Positions 54,351 to 64,000 of a stretch of 64,000 nucleotides of DNA are shown here, piece after piece. Below the pieces are notes generated by a model. The model was not told the DNA's origin and did no database searches. It was given only the letters and a program-made list of their open reading frames with translations. Both the position numbers and the translations under genes were made by a program. This stretch comes from Zhongshania aquatica (GTDB lineage Bacteria; Pseudomonadota; Gammaproteobacteria; Pseudomonadales; Spongiibacteraceae), in contig NZ_JANZNQ010000013.1 in the NCBI RefSeq assembly GCF_027257955.1, forward strand, positions 1 through 64,000, in the 5' to 3' direction. The number at the start of each line of letters is the position of its first letter. Position 1 is the stretch's first letter.

Positions 54351-55784
54351 CTACTCGTTAGAATTATTGAGGTAACTCACCGACTGCACCACTGGATCAT
54401 TAATATCCCATGCTCCACCAATCACTGCGGCTAATTGCAACGACGCCTGCAAGCGATCTGCTGAAGTAGCCAGTCTGGTGCGACGCGCATTGAGGGTCTG
54501 GTTTTGCGCAGTAGCAACTTCTAGAAAACTCACCAAGCCGGATTTATAACGGTTATTAACGATGCGTTCATTCTCTTCGGCGAGCTTTAACAAAATATCC
54601 TGCTGTTCGGCTTTTTCTTTCAACAAGCTCAAGGTTGCCAGTGCATTTTCTACTTCAGCCAAACTGTCTAAAACGGTTTGCCGGTAAGCCGCCAGTTGCT
54701 CGTCATACTGCGCCACCGCGATGTCTTTGCTGGCCCGGCGTGCGCCGCCATCAAACAGGGTTTGCACTAAGGATGGCCCCACAGACCAAATCGCCTGCGG
54801 CGCATCGAACAAATCACTGAAGCGAGTTGCACTGGCGCCATAGCCTGCACTAATGCTAAAGCTAGGTAGCCATGCTGCTTGCGCCACCCCTATTTGGGCG
54901 CTGGCGACGGCAAGTTGGCGTTCAGCAGACACCACATCGGGGCGTCTGGAAATCAGAGTTGAAGGCAGTGACGCAGGCAATAGCGGTAACTCAGGCAGTT
55001 GCTGAGCGGGGGCTAAGGAATAATTTACCGGGGCCTCGCCTAGCAATACGGCGATACTGTTTTCTTCTAGCGCACGCTGATTTTTTAAATCGATAAGATC
55101 AGACTTTAGCGACTGGCGCTGAGTTTCTGCTTGAATAACATCTGAACGCGGCACAATACCCGCTTTGTACTGGTTCTTCGTTAGAGTTGATGAACGCTCA
55201 TAAGCCACCATGGTTTGCTCGAGAATAGCGCGTTGCAAATCGTAAGATCGCAGACGAATATAGCTCTGCGCAACAGCGAGTTGAATACTTAAACGTGCAG
55301 CAACAAGATTGGCAGCACTGCTTTGCATTCCCGCTTTACTAGACTCAATACTGCGGCGCACGCGGCCCCATAAATCCGGCGCCCAACTGGCGTTTAATCC
55401 GGCGGAATAGCTTTCTGTTACGCTGACATTATCGCCGCCACTGCGACTGGCACTCAAGGACGCATCTAATTGTGGACTGTAATCACCCCTCGCCAAACGC
55501 CACTGTCCCTGTGCAGCACGATAACGCGCTTCGGCCTGCGCCAGTGTTTGATTCGCCTGATCTGCCTTATGAATAAGAAAGTTTAATTCCGGGTCATTAA
55601 AGGCCGTCCACCAATCACCTTGGGCCGCCCAACTTTGCGGCGAAATAGTTTGCCAGCCGGCATCATATTTAAAAGTAGTGGGAACCATCGATGCCGGCTG
55701 TTGATAATCTGGTCCAACCGCACACGCTGCCAAGCTCAAAAGCATGGAAAATGCTGTTAACTTTTTAATAGTTAATAAACTCAT
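54351..55784 (-). CDS. Outer-membrane efflux lipoprotein (OprM/NodT family)
   Basis: 477 residues with lipobox LAAC (Cys21) followed by AVGPDYQQP, the usual start of OprM-type channels. Two repeats of the outer-membrane efflux domain (about 60-250 and 280-460) contain coiled-coil segments (for example QANQTLAQAEARYRAAQ). It forms the trimeric exit duct for the RND pump encoded just upstream (6-base gap). Confidence 0.93.
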   Translation of the reverse strand: MSLLTIKKLTAFSMLLSLAACAVGPDYQQPASMVPTTFKYDAGWQTISPQSWAAQGDWWTAFNDPELNFLIHKADQANQTLAQAEARYRAAQGQWRLARGDYSPQLDASLSASRSGGDNVSVTESYSAGLNASWAPDLWGRVRRSIESSKAGMQSSAANLVAARLSIQLAVAQSYIRLRSYDLQRAILEQTMVAYERSSTLTKNQYKAGIVPRSDVIQAETQRQSLKSDLIDLKNQRALEENSIAVLLGEAPVNYSLAPAQQLPELPLLPASLPSTLISRRPDVVSAERQLAVASAQIGVAQAAWLPSFSISAGYGASATRFSDLFDAPQAIWSVGPSLVQTLFDGGARRASKDIAVAQYDEQLAAYRQTVLDSLAEVENALATLSLLKEKAEQQDILLKLAEENERIVNNRYKSGLVSFLEVATAQNQTLNARRTRLATSADRLQASLQLAAVIGGAWDINDPVVQSVSYLNNSNE

Positions 55785-55790
55785 AAATTG

Positions 55791-58700
55791 TCATTCACTT
55801 TTTTCGGTAACGGCTGGCGCGAAGACTTGCTCAGCCGATTTGTCGCGCAACACGTATTGGCGCAAACGTTCTAAATAAAGATATATAATCGGCGTGGTGT
55901 ACAGGGTTAAAAACTGGCTAACCGCCAAGCCACCAATAATCGTGATACCCAATGGGCGGCGTAATTCTGCACCCTCGCCAAACCCGATGGCCAAGGGCAC
56001 CGCGCCAAGCAGACCAGCTAGATTGGTCATTAAAATAGCGCGCAAGCGCAAGCGCGCTGCCTGTCGAATGGCTTGCTCTGGCAGCAAACCATCGCGGCGC
56101 TGCGCTTGCAGCGCGAAGTCGATCATTAAGATGGCATTTTTCATCACAATACCGATCAATAAAAACAGACCCAGCAAAGCAATTAAACTCAGGGGCGTTT
56201 CACTAATTTTTAAGGCGAGCAAGGCACCAATACCAGCGGATGGCAAGGTCGACAAAATGGTGAGCGGGTGCAATGTACTTTCGTACAGAACGCCAAGCAC
56301 CAAATACACCGCCAGCAATACCCACAAAATTAACCAAGGCTGATTGAGATCGGCGCCGAAATCCGGCCTACCACCGTCGGCGGCAACGTGCACCGCAGTC
56401 GGCAACATAATACGGTCAAGTACGGCGGCTATCGCCTCCTCTGCTTCAACTGCAGTCACACCGGGCGCCAAGGCGTAACCGATTCCCTCTGAGGCAAATT
56501 GCGCTTCATGGCGAATACGATCTTCGCCCATACCATAATCCCATGTCGCGAATGTCGACAGTGGCACGCTAGCGCCATCGCTGGTTAATACATTTAACTG
56601 ACTGAGGACCGCAGGCTGCGAGGTATAGCCCGGCGCCAATTCCATTACCACACGGTACTGGTTCATATCATCGTATAAGGTAGCGACCTGACGTTGAGAA
56701 AAGGCATTATTTAGCATCGACGCGACAATACTCATATCTACGCCATACTGCTTGGCCAGCTCGCGATTGATATTTAAAGTCACCTGTCTGGCGTCTTCAT
56801 TACCCACCGAATCAACATCAACCAACTCGGGTATGTCCTGCATTGCCTGCGACGCAATACGGCTCCACTTGCCCAGAGCATCTAGGGAATCTGAGCGCAG
56901 TAGTAACTCATAGTCACTGCGACTAAAGGGCGAACTCAGCCGAATATCTTGATCCACCATCATATACAGCATGGCGCCGGGCACCTTTGGCGCATTCGCC
57001 CGCAGCCGATCTACCACTTCCTGCGCAGACACACCGCGCTCAGATAACGGTTTTAAATTTAACGTGATTTGAGCATTGGTCAGTCCGCTACCGCCGCCAC
57101 TGGTGCCGGTCACATCGGCAACGGCGGGGTCGGTTAAAATATACTGGCGAAAGGCCTCTATTTTTGGCTGCATCAGCTGAAAGGAAAAACCATCATCGCC
57201 GCGCACAAAGCCACGCACCTGCCCTGTGTCTTGCTGGGGCAAGGTCGTTTTTGGCAGGGCGATATACAAATACACATTGCAGCCGATAACCGCCGCCAAC
57301 ACTAACATCACCACAATGCCGTGACGCAAGGCCCAATCTAAACTGCGGGCATAGCCATTTTTAAGAGAGTCAAACATCTCTTCGCTAAAGGCCGACATAC
57401 GATGTTCTAAGCTGTTTGACCCGCTCGTATTTGCGGTCGCGCCTTTTTCGGTATCAAACCTCGGACGCAACCAGCGCGCGCATAAACTTGGTGTCAGGGT
57501 AAGAGATACCAGCAGAGAAATAAGCATGGCGGCAGCGAGGGTGATTGAGAATTCTCGAAACAAGCGCTCGACCACACCGCCCATAAATAATATCGATACA
57601 AACACCACAACCAAGGCCAAGTTCATCGCCAGCAAAGTAAAGCCGACTTCCTTAGCGCCAACCAGTGAGGCTTGCAGCGGCGACAAGCCCGCCTCGATAT
57701 GACGCTCAATATTTTCAAGCACCACAATCGCGTCATCGACCACCAAACCGCAGGCAACAACCAAGGCCATGAGCGATAAATTATTGAGTGAAAATCCGTA
57801 AAAATACATGGCCACAAACGCGCCAACAAGGGATACCGGAATGGCGATTGAAGGAATCAACGCCGTTCGGAAACTGCCCAAAAATAACCAGACCACCAAC
57901 ATGACTAATACAACGGATATCAGCAAACTAAGCTGAGCTTCGCTAAGCGTGGCGCGAATACCCGGCGAGCGATCCATGATGACCGACAACTCACTATCCG
58001 CAGGCATCAATGCGCGTAGGCGCGGTAATTCTTTATAAACGGCGTCAATAGTTTCAACAATATTGGCGCCACTCTGACGACTAATCATGAGAATAACGGC
58101 GGGACGGTCGTTGTGAAAACCACTGCTATAACGGTTTTCTACCGACTCCGACACCTCTGCCACATCGCCCAAACGCACCACTGCGCCATTGTTGTGACGA
58201 ATAATGAGTTCGCGATATTCACTGGCCTTACGCAGCGGATCACTGGTGCTCACTCGCCAGCGATAGTGACTGTCTTCGATCACGCCAAGAGGTCTTAGCG
58301 CATTTGCCTGACTAATGGCATTGCGCACTTCGTCTAAAGCAATTCCCCGGTGTAACAAGGCGCCGGGATCAAGTTGAACACGCACCGCAGGCAATGATGC
58401 GCCGCTCACGCCAACCTCACCCACGCCAACTATTTGCGCCAAGCGCTGGGAGAGAATGGTGGAGGATGCATCGTATAACTGGCTTGGCGATAGATTTGGT
58501 GAGCTCAGCGCCAAGCCCATAATGGGCGCCTGGGACGGATCTATTTTTTGAAATTCTGGATTACCCGGCATACCCGCAGGTAGCTCACCCCGCACAACAT
58601 TAATAGCCGCTTGCACGTCACGGGCGGCGTCATCTAAGTTGCGATCTAAATCAAAGGTCAACACAACCTGAGTGGAACCCTGACTACTTGAAGACGAAAT

Positions 58701-58937
58701 TGCGCTGATGCCACTAATACTGCCCAGCGCCCTTTCCAATGGCGTAGCCACGGTACTCGCCATACTCTCTGGACTTGCTCCCGGCAGACTGGCGGTCACG
58801 CTTATAACGGGGAAGTCGACCTGCGGTAGCGGCGCCACCGGCAATAGTCGCCACGCTAGTAAACCAACAAGTACCAGTGCCACCGACAATAAACCCGTCG
58901 CGACCGGTCGATAAATAAACGGCCGGGAAAGGTTCAT
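55791..58937 (-). CDS. RND efflux permease, second subunit (MdtC-like)
   Basis: 1048 residues, full HAE1-type RND pump: 12 membrane helices with helix 1 near 12-30, large periplasmic loops after helices 1 and 7, [23 protein letters not shown], and the proton-relay region in helix 4 ([21 protein letters not shown]). It overlaps the first permease gene by four bases (ATGA). Two non-identical permeases in tandem is the MdtB-MdtC arrangement. Substrates of such pumps include bile salts, novobiocin and detergents; here unknown. Confidence 0.94.
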   Translation of the reverse strand: MNLSRPFIYRPVATGLLSVALVLVGLLAWRLLPVAPLPQVDFPVISVTASLPGASPESMASTVATPLERALGSISGISAISSSSSQGSTQVVLTFDLDRNLDDAARDVQAAINVVRGELPAGMPGNPEFQKIDPSQAPIMGLALSSPNLSPSQLYDASSTILSQRLAQIVGVGEVGVSGASLPAVRVQLDPGALLHRGIALDEVRNAISQANALRPLGVIEDSHYRWRVSTSDPLRKASEYRELIIRHNNGAVVRLGDVAEVSESVENRYSSGFHNDRPAVILMISRQSGANIVETIDAVYKELPRLRALMPADSELSVIMDRSPGIRATLSEAQLSLLISVVLVMLVVWLFLGSFRTALIPSIAIPVSLVGAFVAMYFYGFSLNNLSLMALVVACGLVVDDAIVVLENIERHIEAGLSPLQASLVGAKEVGFTLLAMNLALVVVFVSILFMGGVVERLFREFSITLAAAMLISLLVSLTLTPSLCARWLRPRFDTEKGATANTSGSNSLEHRMSAFSEEMFDSLKNGYARSLDWALRHGIVVMLVLAAVIGCNVYLYIALPKTTLPQQDTGQVRGFVRGDDGFSFQLMQPKIEAFRQYILTDPAVADVTGTSGGGSGLTNAQITLNLKPLSERGVSAQEVVDRLRANAPKVPGAMLYMMVDQDIRLSSPFSRSDYELLLRSDSLDALGKWSRIASQAMQDIPELVDVDSVGNEDARQVTLNINRELAKQYGVDMSIVASMLNNAFSQRQVATLYDDMNQYRVVMELAPGYTSQPAVLSQLNVLTSDGASVPLSTFATWDYGMGEDRIRHEAQFASEGIGYALAPGVTAVEAEEAIAAVLDRIMLPTAVHVAADGGRPDFGADLNQPWLILWVLLAVYLVLGVLYESTLHPLTILSTLPSAGIGALLALKISETPLSLIALLGLFLLIGIVMKNAILMIDFALQAQRRDGLLPEQAIRQAARLRLRAILMTNLAGLLGAVPLAIGFGEGAELRRPLGITIIGGLAVSQFLTLYTTPIIYLYLERLRQYVLRDKSAEQVFAPAVTEKSE

Positions 58938-61900
58938 TCCTTAATACTCGATGTAGTAGCGTCATCACTGAGTTCGTGATCTGCGCTGGAATACTCCTTG
59001 CCACTAAAACGATCAAAAAATAAATACACCACCGGTGTGGTGAACAAGGTGAGTACCTGACTCACCATCAATCCACCGACCATGACCAAGCCCAAAGGCT
59101 GACGCAATTCGGCACCGGAACCGCCCGCCAACATCAGCGGCAAGGCGCCGAACAACGCTGCCAAGGTGGTCATTAAAATAGGACGGAATCGTAATAAGGC
59201 GGCGCGATGAATCGCTTCCCGTGGCGTCATGCCATGATTGCGCTGCGCGTCTAAGGCAAAGTCCACCATCATAATGCCATTTTTCTTTACCAAGCCGATC
59301 AGCAATACCACGCCAATGACCGCGATCATATCCAGGGAGCGTCCGGTGATAAGCAGCGCGAGTAAGGCACCAACGGTTGCCGACGGCAAGGTCGACAGAA
59401 TAGTAATTGGGTGGATCGTGCTTTCATACAAAACGCCGAGTACCACGTACATGGTGGCCACCGCCGCCAACACCAACCAAAGAGTATTCGAGAGGGAGGC
59501 TCTAAACGCCTCCGCAGCGCCTTGGAACCGGCTTTCTATACCCAGTGGTAATCCAATCTCCAGCTCAGCCTTCTCTATCGCATTTACCGCGTCGCCCAAG
59601 GATGCGCCCTCGGCCAAATTAAAAGACAAAGTCGCTGCAGGAAATTGCCCCTGATGATTAATCAGCAAAGCTGCAGAACGCTGCTCAACCGTTGCCACAC
59701 TGCTTAGTGGTGCAGGCACACCCGAAGCTGTTGGCACGTATAAATTTTTCAGGGCCGCTAAGCCACTGCTCTGCACCGGATCAACCTCTAACACCACCCG
59801 GTACTGATTCGACTGGGTAAACAAGGTGGCGATTTGGCGCTGGCCATAGGCGTTTTGTAGCGTGTCGGCGATCGACGACACACTCACACCAAGCCTAGCC
59901 GCCGCATCGCGATCGATATTAATATACGCCTCTTCGCCCTGTTGCTGCAGATCGCTCGCAACGTCGACCAGCTCTGTTCGCTGTTGCAAGGCCGCCATCA
60001 ATTTAGGTACCCATTCGGCGAGCTCAGCAGTGCTCGCCGCAGTCAGGGTGAAACGATACTGGGTACGACTTACTTTATCTTCAATACTCAGTTCTTGTAC
60101 CGGCTGAAACCACGCATCTATACCATCCACCTTTTCGGCGCGTTCGCGTAGGCGGGAAATTACGTCGAATACCGATTCGCTGCGCAAATGATGGGCCGGT
60201 AAATTGATAAACATGCGACCGCTGTTCAAAGTGGTATTTGTGCCGTCAACACCAATAAATGACGACAGACTCGATACCCCCTCGTCTTCGAGCAACGCTG
60301 CCGCCAAGGCTTGTTGGCGACGCGACATAGCCGCAAAGGATGAGTTTTGCGGCGCCTCAGTGACTACCTGAATCACGCCGCTGTCTTGAACCGGAAAGAA
60401 ATCTTTATCGACGGCAAAATACAACAGCACCGTGAGCGCAATCGTCGCCAACATCACCAACATTGCCGCTGGCTGTCTAGCCAAAACCCAGTCGAGCATG
60501 TCTCCGTAGCGAACGATAAATTTATCCATCGCGCCCTGCTCTTGATGATCTTGCGTTCCAGACGAGTCGCGCAACATACGGGCACACATCATCGGCGTTA
60601 GCGTTAAAGAGACCAGCAAAGAAATTGCGATGGCTACCGCTAATGTCACCGCAAACTCATGGAACATCCGACCAACAACATCGGCCATAAATAACAGGGG
60701 AATTAGCACAGCAATCAATGACAGTGTTAAGGAGATTAAGGTAAAGCCAATTTCCTTTGCGCCCTTTAGTGCTGCTGCCATCGGGCTGTCACCGTTCTCG
60801 CGATGACGGGCAATATTTTCTAACATCACGATGGCGTCATCGACCACAAAGCCGGTAGCGATTGTCAGCGCCATAAGGCTTAAATTATTAATCGAGAATT
60901 CCGCCAAATACATAAAGGCGAAGGTGCCAACTAAAGAAAGGGGTACGGCAATACTGGGAATAATGGTGGCGGGCACACTGCGTAAAAATGCAAAGGTGAC
61001 CAAGACCACCAAACCTATGGCGAACAACAATTCCTTTTGCACGTCTTTAACCGAAGCGCGAATACTATCAGTTCGGTCCGTGAGCACATTTACGTCAACC
61101 GCCGTGGGCATAGTGGCGGACAACTGCGGTAACAGCGCACGCACACGGTCTGCCACCTCAATCACATTGGCGCCGGGTTGCTTTTGAATATTCAGCAACA
61201 CCGCCGCCTGACTATTCGCCCACGCCGCCAAAAAGCGATCTTCGGCACCGTTGCTGATTTTTGCCACATCGCCTAAACGCAGGGGCGCGCCACCCTGATA
61301 AGCAATAATGAGTTTTTCATAATCTTCAACGGAGCGAATTTGATCGTTCGCATCGAGCAAAGTAGTGCGATTAGGGCCATCAAAACTGCCCTTGGGTTGG
61401 TTAACATTGGTCGCCGCGATAGCCGAGCGAATTTCATTTAGACTCAAACCATAAGCGGCAACCGCCGTTGGATTAACCTGTATACGCAGTGCTGGGCGCT
61501 GACCACCAGCCAAACTCACCAACCCCACACCCTGCAACTGCGCCAGCTTTTGCGCCATGCGGGTGTCAACTAAATCGTGCACTTCTGGCAGCGGCAAACT
61601 TTCTGAGCTTATCGCCAAAGTCATAATAGGCGCGTCGGCGGGATTTACTTTTCGATAAATGGGCGGCGTGGGCAAATCATTCGGCAGCAAACTGTCCGCC
61701 GCATTCAAGGCGGCTTGCACTTCTTGTTCAGCCACACCCAAATCAACTTCCAGCGCAAACTGTAAGGTAATCACCGAAGCGCCACCGGAACTGGTGGACG
61801 CCATTTGTTTAAGGCCGGGAATTTGCCCCAACTGTCTTTCTAGTGGGGCGGTAATGGTGCGCGCGGTGACGTCTGGCCCCGCGCCGGGATGAAAGGTGTA

Positions 61901-62044
61901 CACCTGAATAATTGGGTATTCCACCTGCGGCAGTGCCGACACCGGCAATAAACGCCACGCCAAAATACCTGCGGCCAATAGCGCGAGCATCAGCAGCGAG
62001 GTGGCGACCGGGCGTAAAATAAAAGGGCGCGAGATATTGTTCAT
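58934..62044 (-). CDS. RND efflux permease, first subunit (MdtB-like)
   Basis: 1036 residues with the same HAE1 architecture: N-terminal [19 protein letters not shown] helix, periplasmic porter domains, helix 4 relay [18 protein letters not shown] and a C-terminal cytoplasmic tail. It is similar to but distinct from the next gene and probably forms a heterotrimer with it. Eight bases separate it from the adaptor gene upstream. Confidence 0.94.
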   Translation of the reverse strand: MNNISRPFILRPVATSLLMLALLAAGILAWRLLPVSALPQVEYPIIQVYTFHPGAGPDVTARTITAPLERQLGQIPGLKQMASTSSGGASVITLQFALEVDLGVAEQEVQAALNAADSLLPNDLPTPPIYRKVNPADAPIMTLAISSESLPLPEVHDLVDTRMAQKLAQLQGVGLVSLAGGQRPALRIQVNPTAVAAYGLSLNEIRSAIAATNVNQPKGSFDGPNRTTLLDANDQIRSVEDYEKLIIAYQGGAPLRLGDVAKISNGAEDRFLAAWANSQAAVLLNIQKQPGANVIEVADRVRALLPQLSATMPTAVDVNVLTDRTDSIRASVKDVQKELLFAIGLVVLVTFAFLRSVPATIIPSIAVPLSLVGTFAFMYLAEFSINNLSLMALTIATGFVVDDAIVMLENIARHRENGDSPMAAALKGAKEIGFTLISLTLSLIAVLIPLLFMADVVGRMFHEFAVTLAVAIAISLLVSLTLTPMMCARMLRDSSGTQDHQEQGAMDKFIVRYGDMLDWVLARQPAAMLVMLATIALTVLLYFAVDKDFFPVQDSGVIQVVTEAPQNSSFAAMSRRQQALAAALLEDEGVSSLSSFIGVDGTNTTLNSGRMFINLPAHHLRSESVFDVISRLRERAEKVDGIDAWFQPVQELSIEDKVSRTQYRFTLTAASTAELAEWVPKLMAALQQRTELVDVASDLQQQGEEAYINIDRDAAARLGVSVSSIADTLQNAYGQRQIATLFTQSNQYRVVLEVDPVQSSGLAALKNLYVPTASGVPAPLSSVATVEQRSAALLINHQGQFPAATLSFNLAEGASLGDAVNAIEKAELEIGLPLGIESRFQGAAEAFRASLSNTLWLVLAAVATMYVVLGVLYESTIHPITILSTLPSATVGALLALLITGRSLDMIAVIGVVLLIGLVKKNGIMMVDFALDAQRNHGMTPREAIHRAALLRFRPILMTTLAALFGALPLMLAGGSGAELRQPLGLVMVGGLMVSQVLTLFTTPVVYLFFDRFSGKEYSSADHELSDDATTSSIKE

Positions 62045-62052
62045 TACTGCGC

Positions 62053-63357
62053 CTAGTTATGTGGTTTTGGCGGGGGCACTGGCGTGCCATCACGATTCGG
62101 ACGCGGCCCAATTGGCTTACCATCAGATCCTTTTGCGCCCTCGCGTGTGGGCATACCGTCAGGCTTTGGCAATCCCTCTGGCGGAAATCGTTTCTCCGCG
62201 ACGGATGCGTCACCCTCAACAATGACTTCACGACCATCGCGAAGACGATCCAATCCCTCCAGCACCACCCGGTCACCAGTTTGCAAACCATCAGTTACCG
62301 CAACGCGATCACCATCAATAATGCCAGTGGTCACCTGACGAATGAAGGCCTTACTGTCTTCAACCACATAAACGTAGCTTCCCTGCGAGCCATGCTGAAC
62401 CGCATCGGCAGGCACCGTTAATACATCATCAATGCTATTTAAGCGCAGGCGAACGTTTACAAATTGATTGGGGAATAGTGCGTTATCTTGGTTTTCAAAC
62501 TCAGCTTTTACTCGGAGCGTACCAGTGGTGGTGTCGATCTGATTGTCCAACGTAAGCAGCTTTCCGGTGGCGATCACCGATTGTTCATTGCGATTTAAGG
62601 CTTCAACCCGCAAGACTTCACCGCTGTTAAACGCCTTCAGCAAAGCGGGCACCTCCACCTCGGACACGGTAAACAACACTGCTATCGGCTGGGTTTGAGT
62701 AATCGTCACTATGCCGTCGGTATCGTTGGCGGCAATTAAATTACCCGCATCAACCCGACGCAAACCTAAGCGACCGGAAATCGGCGCTTCAATTCGTGTC
62801 CATGACAATTGCAGCCGCGCGTCATCAACTTGCGCCTGCTGACTTTTGTTGGCGCCCTTGAGTTCGCGAACCAATGCAGCCTGGCTATCGAGCTTCTGAC
62901 GAGCAATCGAATCTTCGGCATACAGTCCCTGATACAAATCCAAATCCACTTCCGCATTGGCGAGCTGGGCTTGATTTTGTTGCAGCTGTCCCTGAGCCTG
63001 ATCAAGCTGCGCGCGATAGGGTGCTGGGTCGATTTCTGCCAGTAGGTCTCCCTTGGCAACCTCTGCCCCTTCAGTAAATTTAATACTATTCAGCACACCG
63101 GCAACTCGGCTGCGGACAATAACCGTATTCAGCGGCGTGACTGTACCGATGGAGCGAAGCTGCACATCAAGACCGCCCTTCTCAACCGGAACCACGCGCA
63201 CCGACGTTGTTTGACCACCCCAACCCCGCCGCATCATGGGTTCTTGCGCTGGCGGCGTACGGCCAAGCAAATACCATATACCGACCACAAACATCAGCAA
63301 TAAAACGACCCAGACTATAGCCTTCTGGGAACTACTCAAACGCGAGGAACTATTCAT
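62053..63357 (-). CDS. RND membrane-fusion adaptor (MdtA-like)
   Basis: 434 residues: an N-terminal membrane anchor (about 12-32), a barrel-sandwich hybrid domain with [24 protein letters not shown] (about 85-108), an alpha-hairpin (about 115-190), a beta-barrel and a membrane-proximal domain to about 370, then an unusual Pro/Gly/Arg-rich tail of about 50 residues. It bridges the pump and the outer-membrane channel. First gene of the leftward four-gene operon. The tail is longer than in E. coli MdtA as I recall it. Confidence 0.93.
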   Translation of the reverse strand: MNSSSRLSSSQKAIVWVVLLLMFVVGIWYLLGRTPPAQEPMMRRGWGGQTTSVRVVPVEKGGLDVQLRSIGTVTPLNTVIVRSRVAGVLNSIKFTEGAEVAKGDLLAEIDPAPYRAQLDQAQGQLQQNQAQLANAEVDLDLYQGLYAEDSIARQKLDSQAALVRELKGANKSQQAQVDDARLQLSWTRIEAPISGRLGLRRVDAGNLIAANDTDGIVTITQTQPIAVLFTVSEVEVPALLKAFNSGEVLRVEALNRNEQSVIATGKLLTLDNQIDTTTGTLRVKAEFENQDNALFPNQFVNVRLRLNSIDDVLTVPADAVQHGSQGSYVYVVEDSKAFIRQVTTGIIDGDRVAVTDGLQTGDRVVLEGLDRLRDGREVIVEGDASVAEKRFPPEGLPKPDGMPTREGAKGSDGKPIGPRPNRDGTPVPPPKPHN

Positions 63358-63568
63358 GTATCAAAAACCATTGCGAATACCACGGCGAGGAATAAAACGA
63401 GCAACGCAGCGCAGTGAAAAATCAGTATGTATGTTTAAACACAGCTACGGGAAAAACCCCTCGCTGAAAGTGCAAAAATCTGGATAAGTATACTCTCTAA
63501 ACTAGCCGGGTTTATTTACGCAATGCCTAGGCAAACTGATGACAGAAAGCGAGGGCTCTACGCTACCC

Positions 63569-64000
63569 TCAATACACGTCTCGGCGATACAAACCCGCAT
63601 CGTTTAAGGCATCTACTTCACGGCTGCCCAGAACCCGTCGCAATTGCTGATCTACACCTGCGGCCATACCGTGGCGACTGCCACAAACGTATATTGCCGC
63701 CCCCGTCGCCACCCAGGCTTTTATCGCTTCAGAGTTCGCAGGTATTGCGTCTTGAACATAGGCCGACTGCCGCGAGCAACGGGAAAAGGTCAAATCCACT
63801 CGCTTCAAAAATCCCCTGCTTTGCCACGCGGATATTTCATCTCTAAAAATACGATCTGTATCTGGGCCGCGCTCGCCAAACAATAACCAGTTGCTGCGAC
63901 TGCCCGCCAACTCCCGCGCTTGCAGATGGGCGCGCAGACCAGCGAAACCCGATCCGTTACCAATCAAAATCATGGGGATATTCGACGCCGGCGCATGAAA
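63569..64000 (-). CDS. C-terminal part of a flavoprotein reductase (CysJ/FNR-like), cut by window edge
   Basis: The frame enters from the right edge and ends at 63569. Visible are the NAD(P)-binding half of a ferredoxin-reductase-type domain: MILIGNGSGFAGLRAHLQ, WLLFGERGPDTDRIF, YVQDAIPANSEAIKAWVATGAAIYVCGS and DAGLYRRDVY at the C-terminus. The shape matches sulfite-reductase flavoprotein or PepSY-flavodoxin reductases; the N-terminal domains lie outside the window. It is on the same strand as, and upstream of, the RND operon with about 210 bases between. Confidence 0.8.
   Translation of the reverse strand, partial: FHAPASNIPMILIGNGSGFAGLRAHLQARELAGSRSNWLLFGERGPDTDRIFRDEISAWQSRGFLKRVDLTFSRCSRQSAYVQDAIPANSEAIKAWVATGAAIYVCGSRHGMAAGVDQQLRRVLGSREVDALNDAGLYRRDVY

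Noticed and set aside
1-64000. CRISPR arrays, tRNA or rRNA genes, prophage structural genes
   Set aside because: None could be recognised on either strand.

Overview
The window looks like chromosome from a marine gammaproteobacterium, probably of the Spongiibacteraceae (Zhongshania/Spongiibacter-like). This is inferred from gene content: the aceEF order, a DesCB-type desaturase pair, two P450 modules for hydrophobic substrates, several TonB receptors and a LapGD pair. No rRNA, tRNA or CRISPR array was seen.

Layout. 1-3.4 kb: a NarL-type response regulator diverging from a sensor kinase cut by a single in-frame TAG, then a decayed small lipoprotein gene. 3.7-15.4 kb: housekeeping genes (aceF, aceE, an M16 lipoprotein protease, an AI-2E permease, tusA, a BepA-like M48 protease, nadA). 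15.6-19.1 kb: a ferredoxin-type reductase and membrane fatty acid desaturase with a DesT/FabR-like TetR regulator, a strong promoter and a dyad at the transcription start. 19.1-26.5 kb: a leftward catabolic cluster (aldehyde dehydrogenase, P450, ferredoxin, NTF2-like protein, membrane protein, TonB receptor, exported protein) diverging from a MarR-type regulator, with a perfect 10-bp dyad between them. 26.6-30.5 kb: mixed small genes, a DMT permease, a carboxylesterase and an abutting hydrolase remnant.

30,624-36,385: the most notable segment. Imperfect 18-bp inverted repeats (TG...CA ends, 17/18 identical) flanked by a direct CATA enclose 5.76 kb. The cargo is a 1507-residue nuclease-STAND NTPase-repeat protein of Avs-like architecture plus an RDD membrane protein, with no transposase. 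The ends carry internal repeats like those of IS21-family elements. I read it as a transposase-less mobile cassette carrying a probable anti-phage gene.

36.6-39.2 kb: lapG-lapD (c-di-GMP control of adhesin release). 39.5-46.8 kb: a second P450 module (TetR, SDR, P450, AraC) and a 1032-residue fusion of a parallel beta-helix protein with a diheme cytochrome. 46.8-47.7 kb: tpm and a frameshifted MerR remnant. 47.9-52.5 kb: a zinc module (Zur, AztD-like lipoprotein, ZnuD-like receptor, candidate Zur box). 52.9-54.2 kb: an esterase and an orphan BLUF photoreceptor. 54.3-63.4 kb: a four-gene MdtABC-like RND efflux operon. The right edge cuts a flavoprotein reductase gene.
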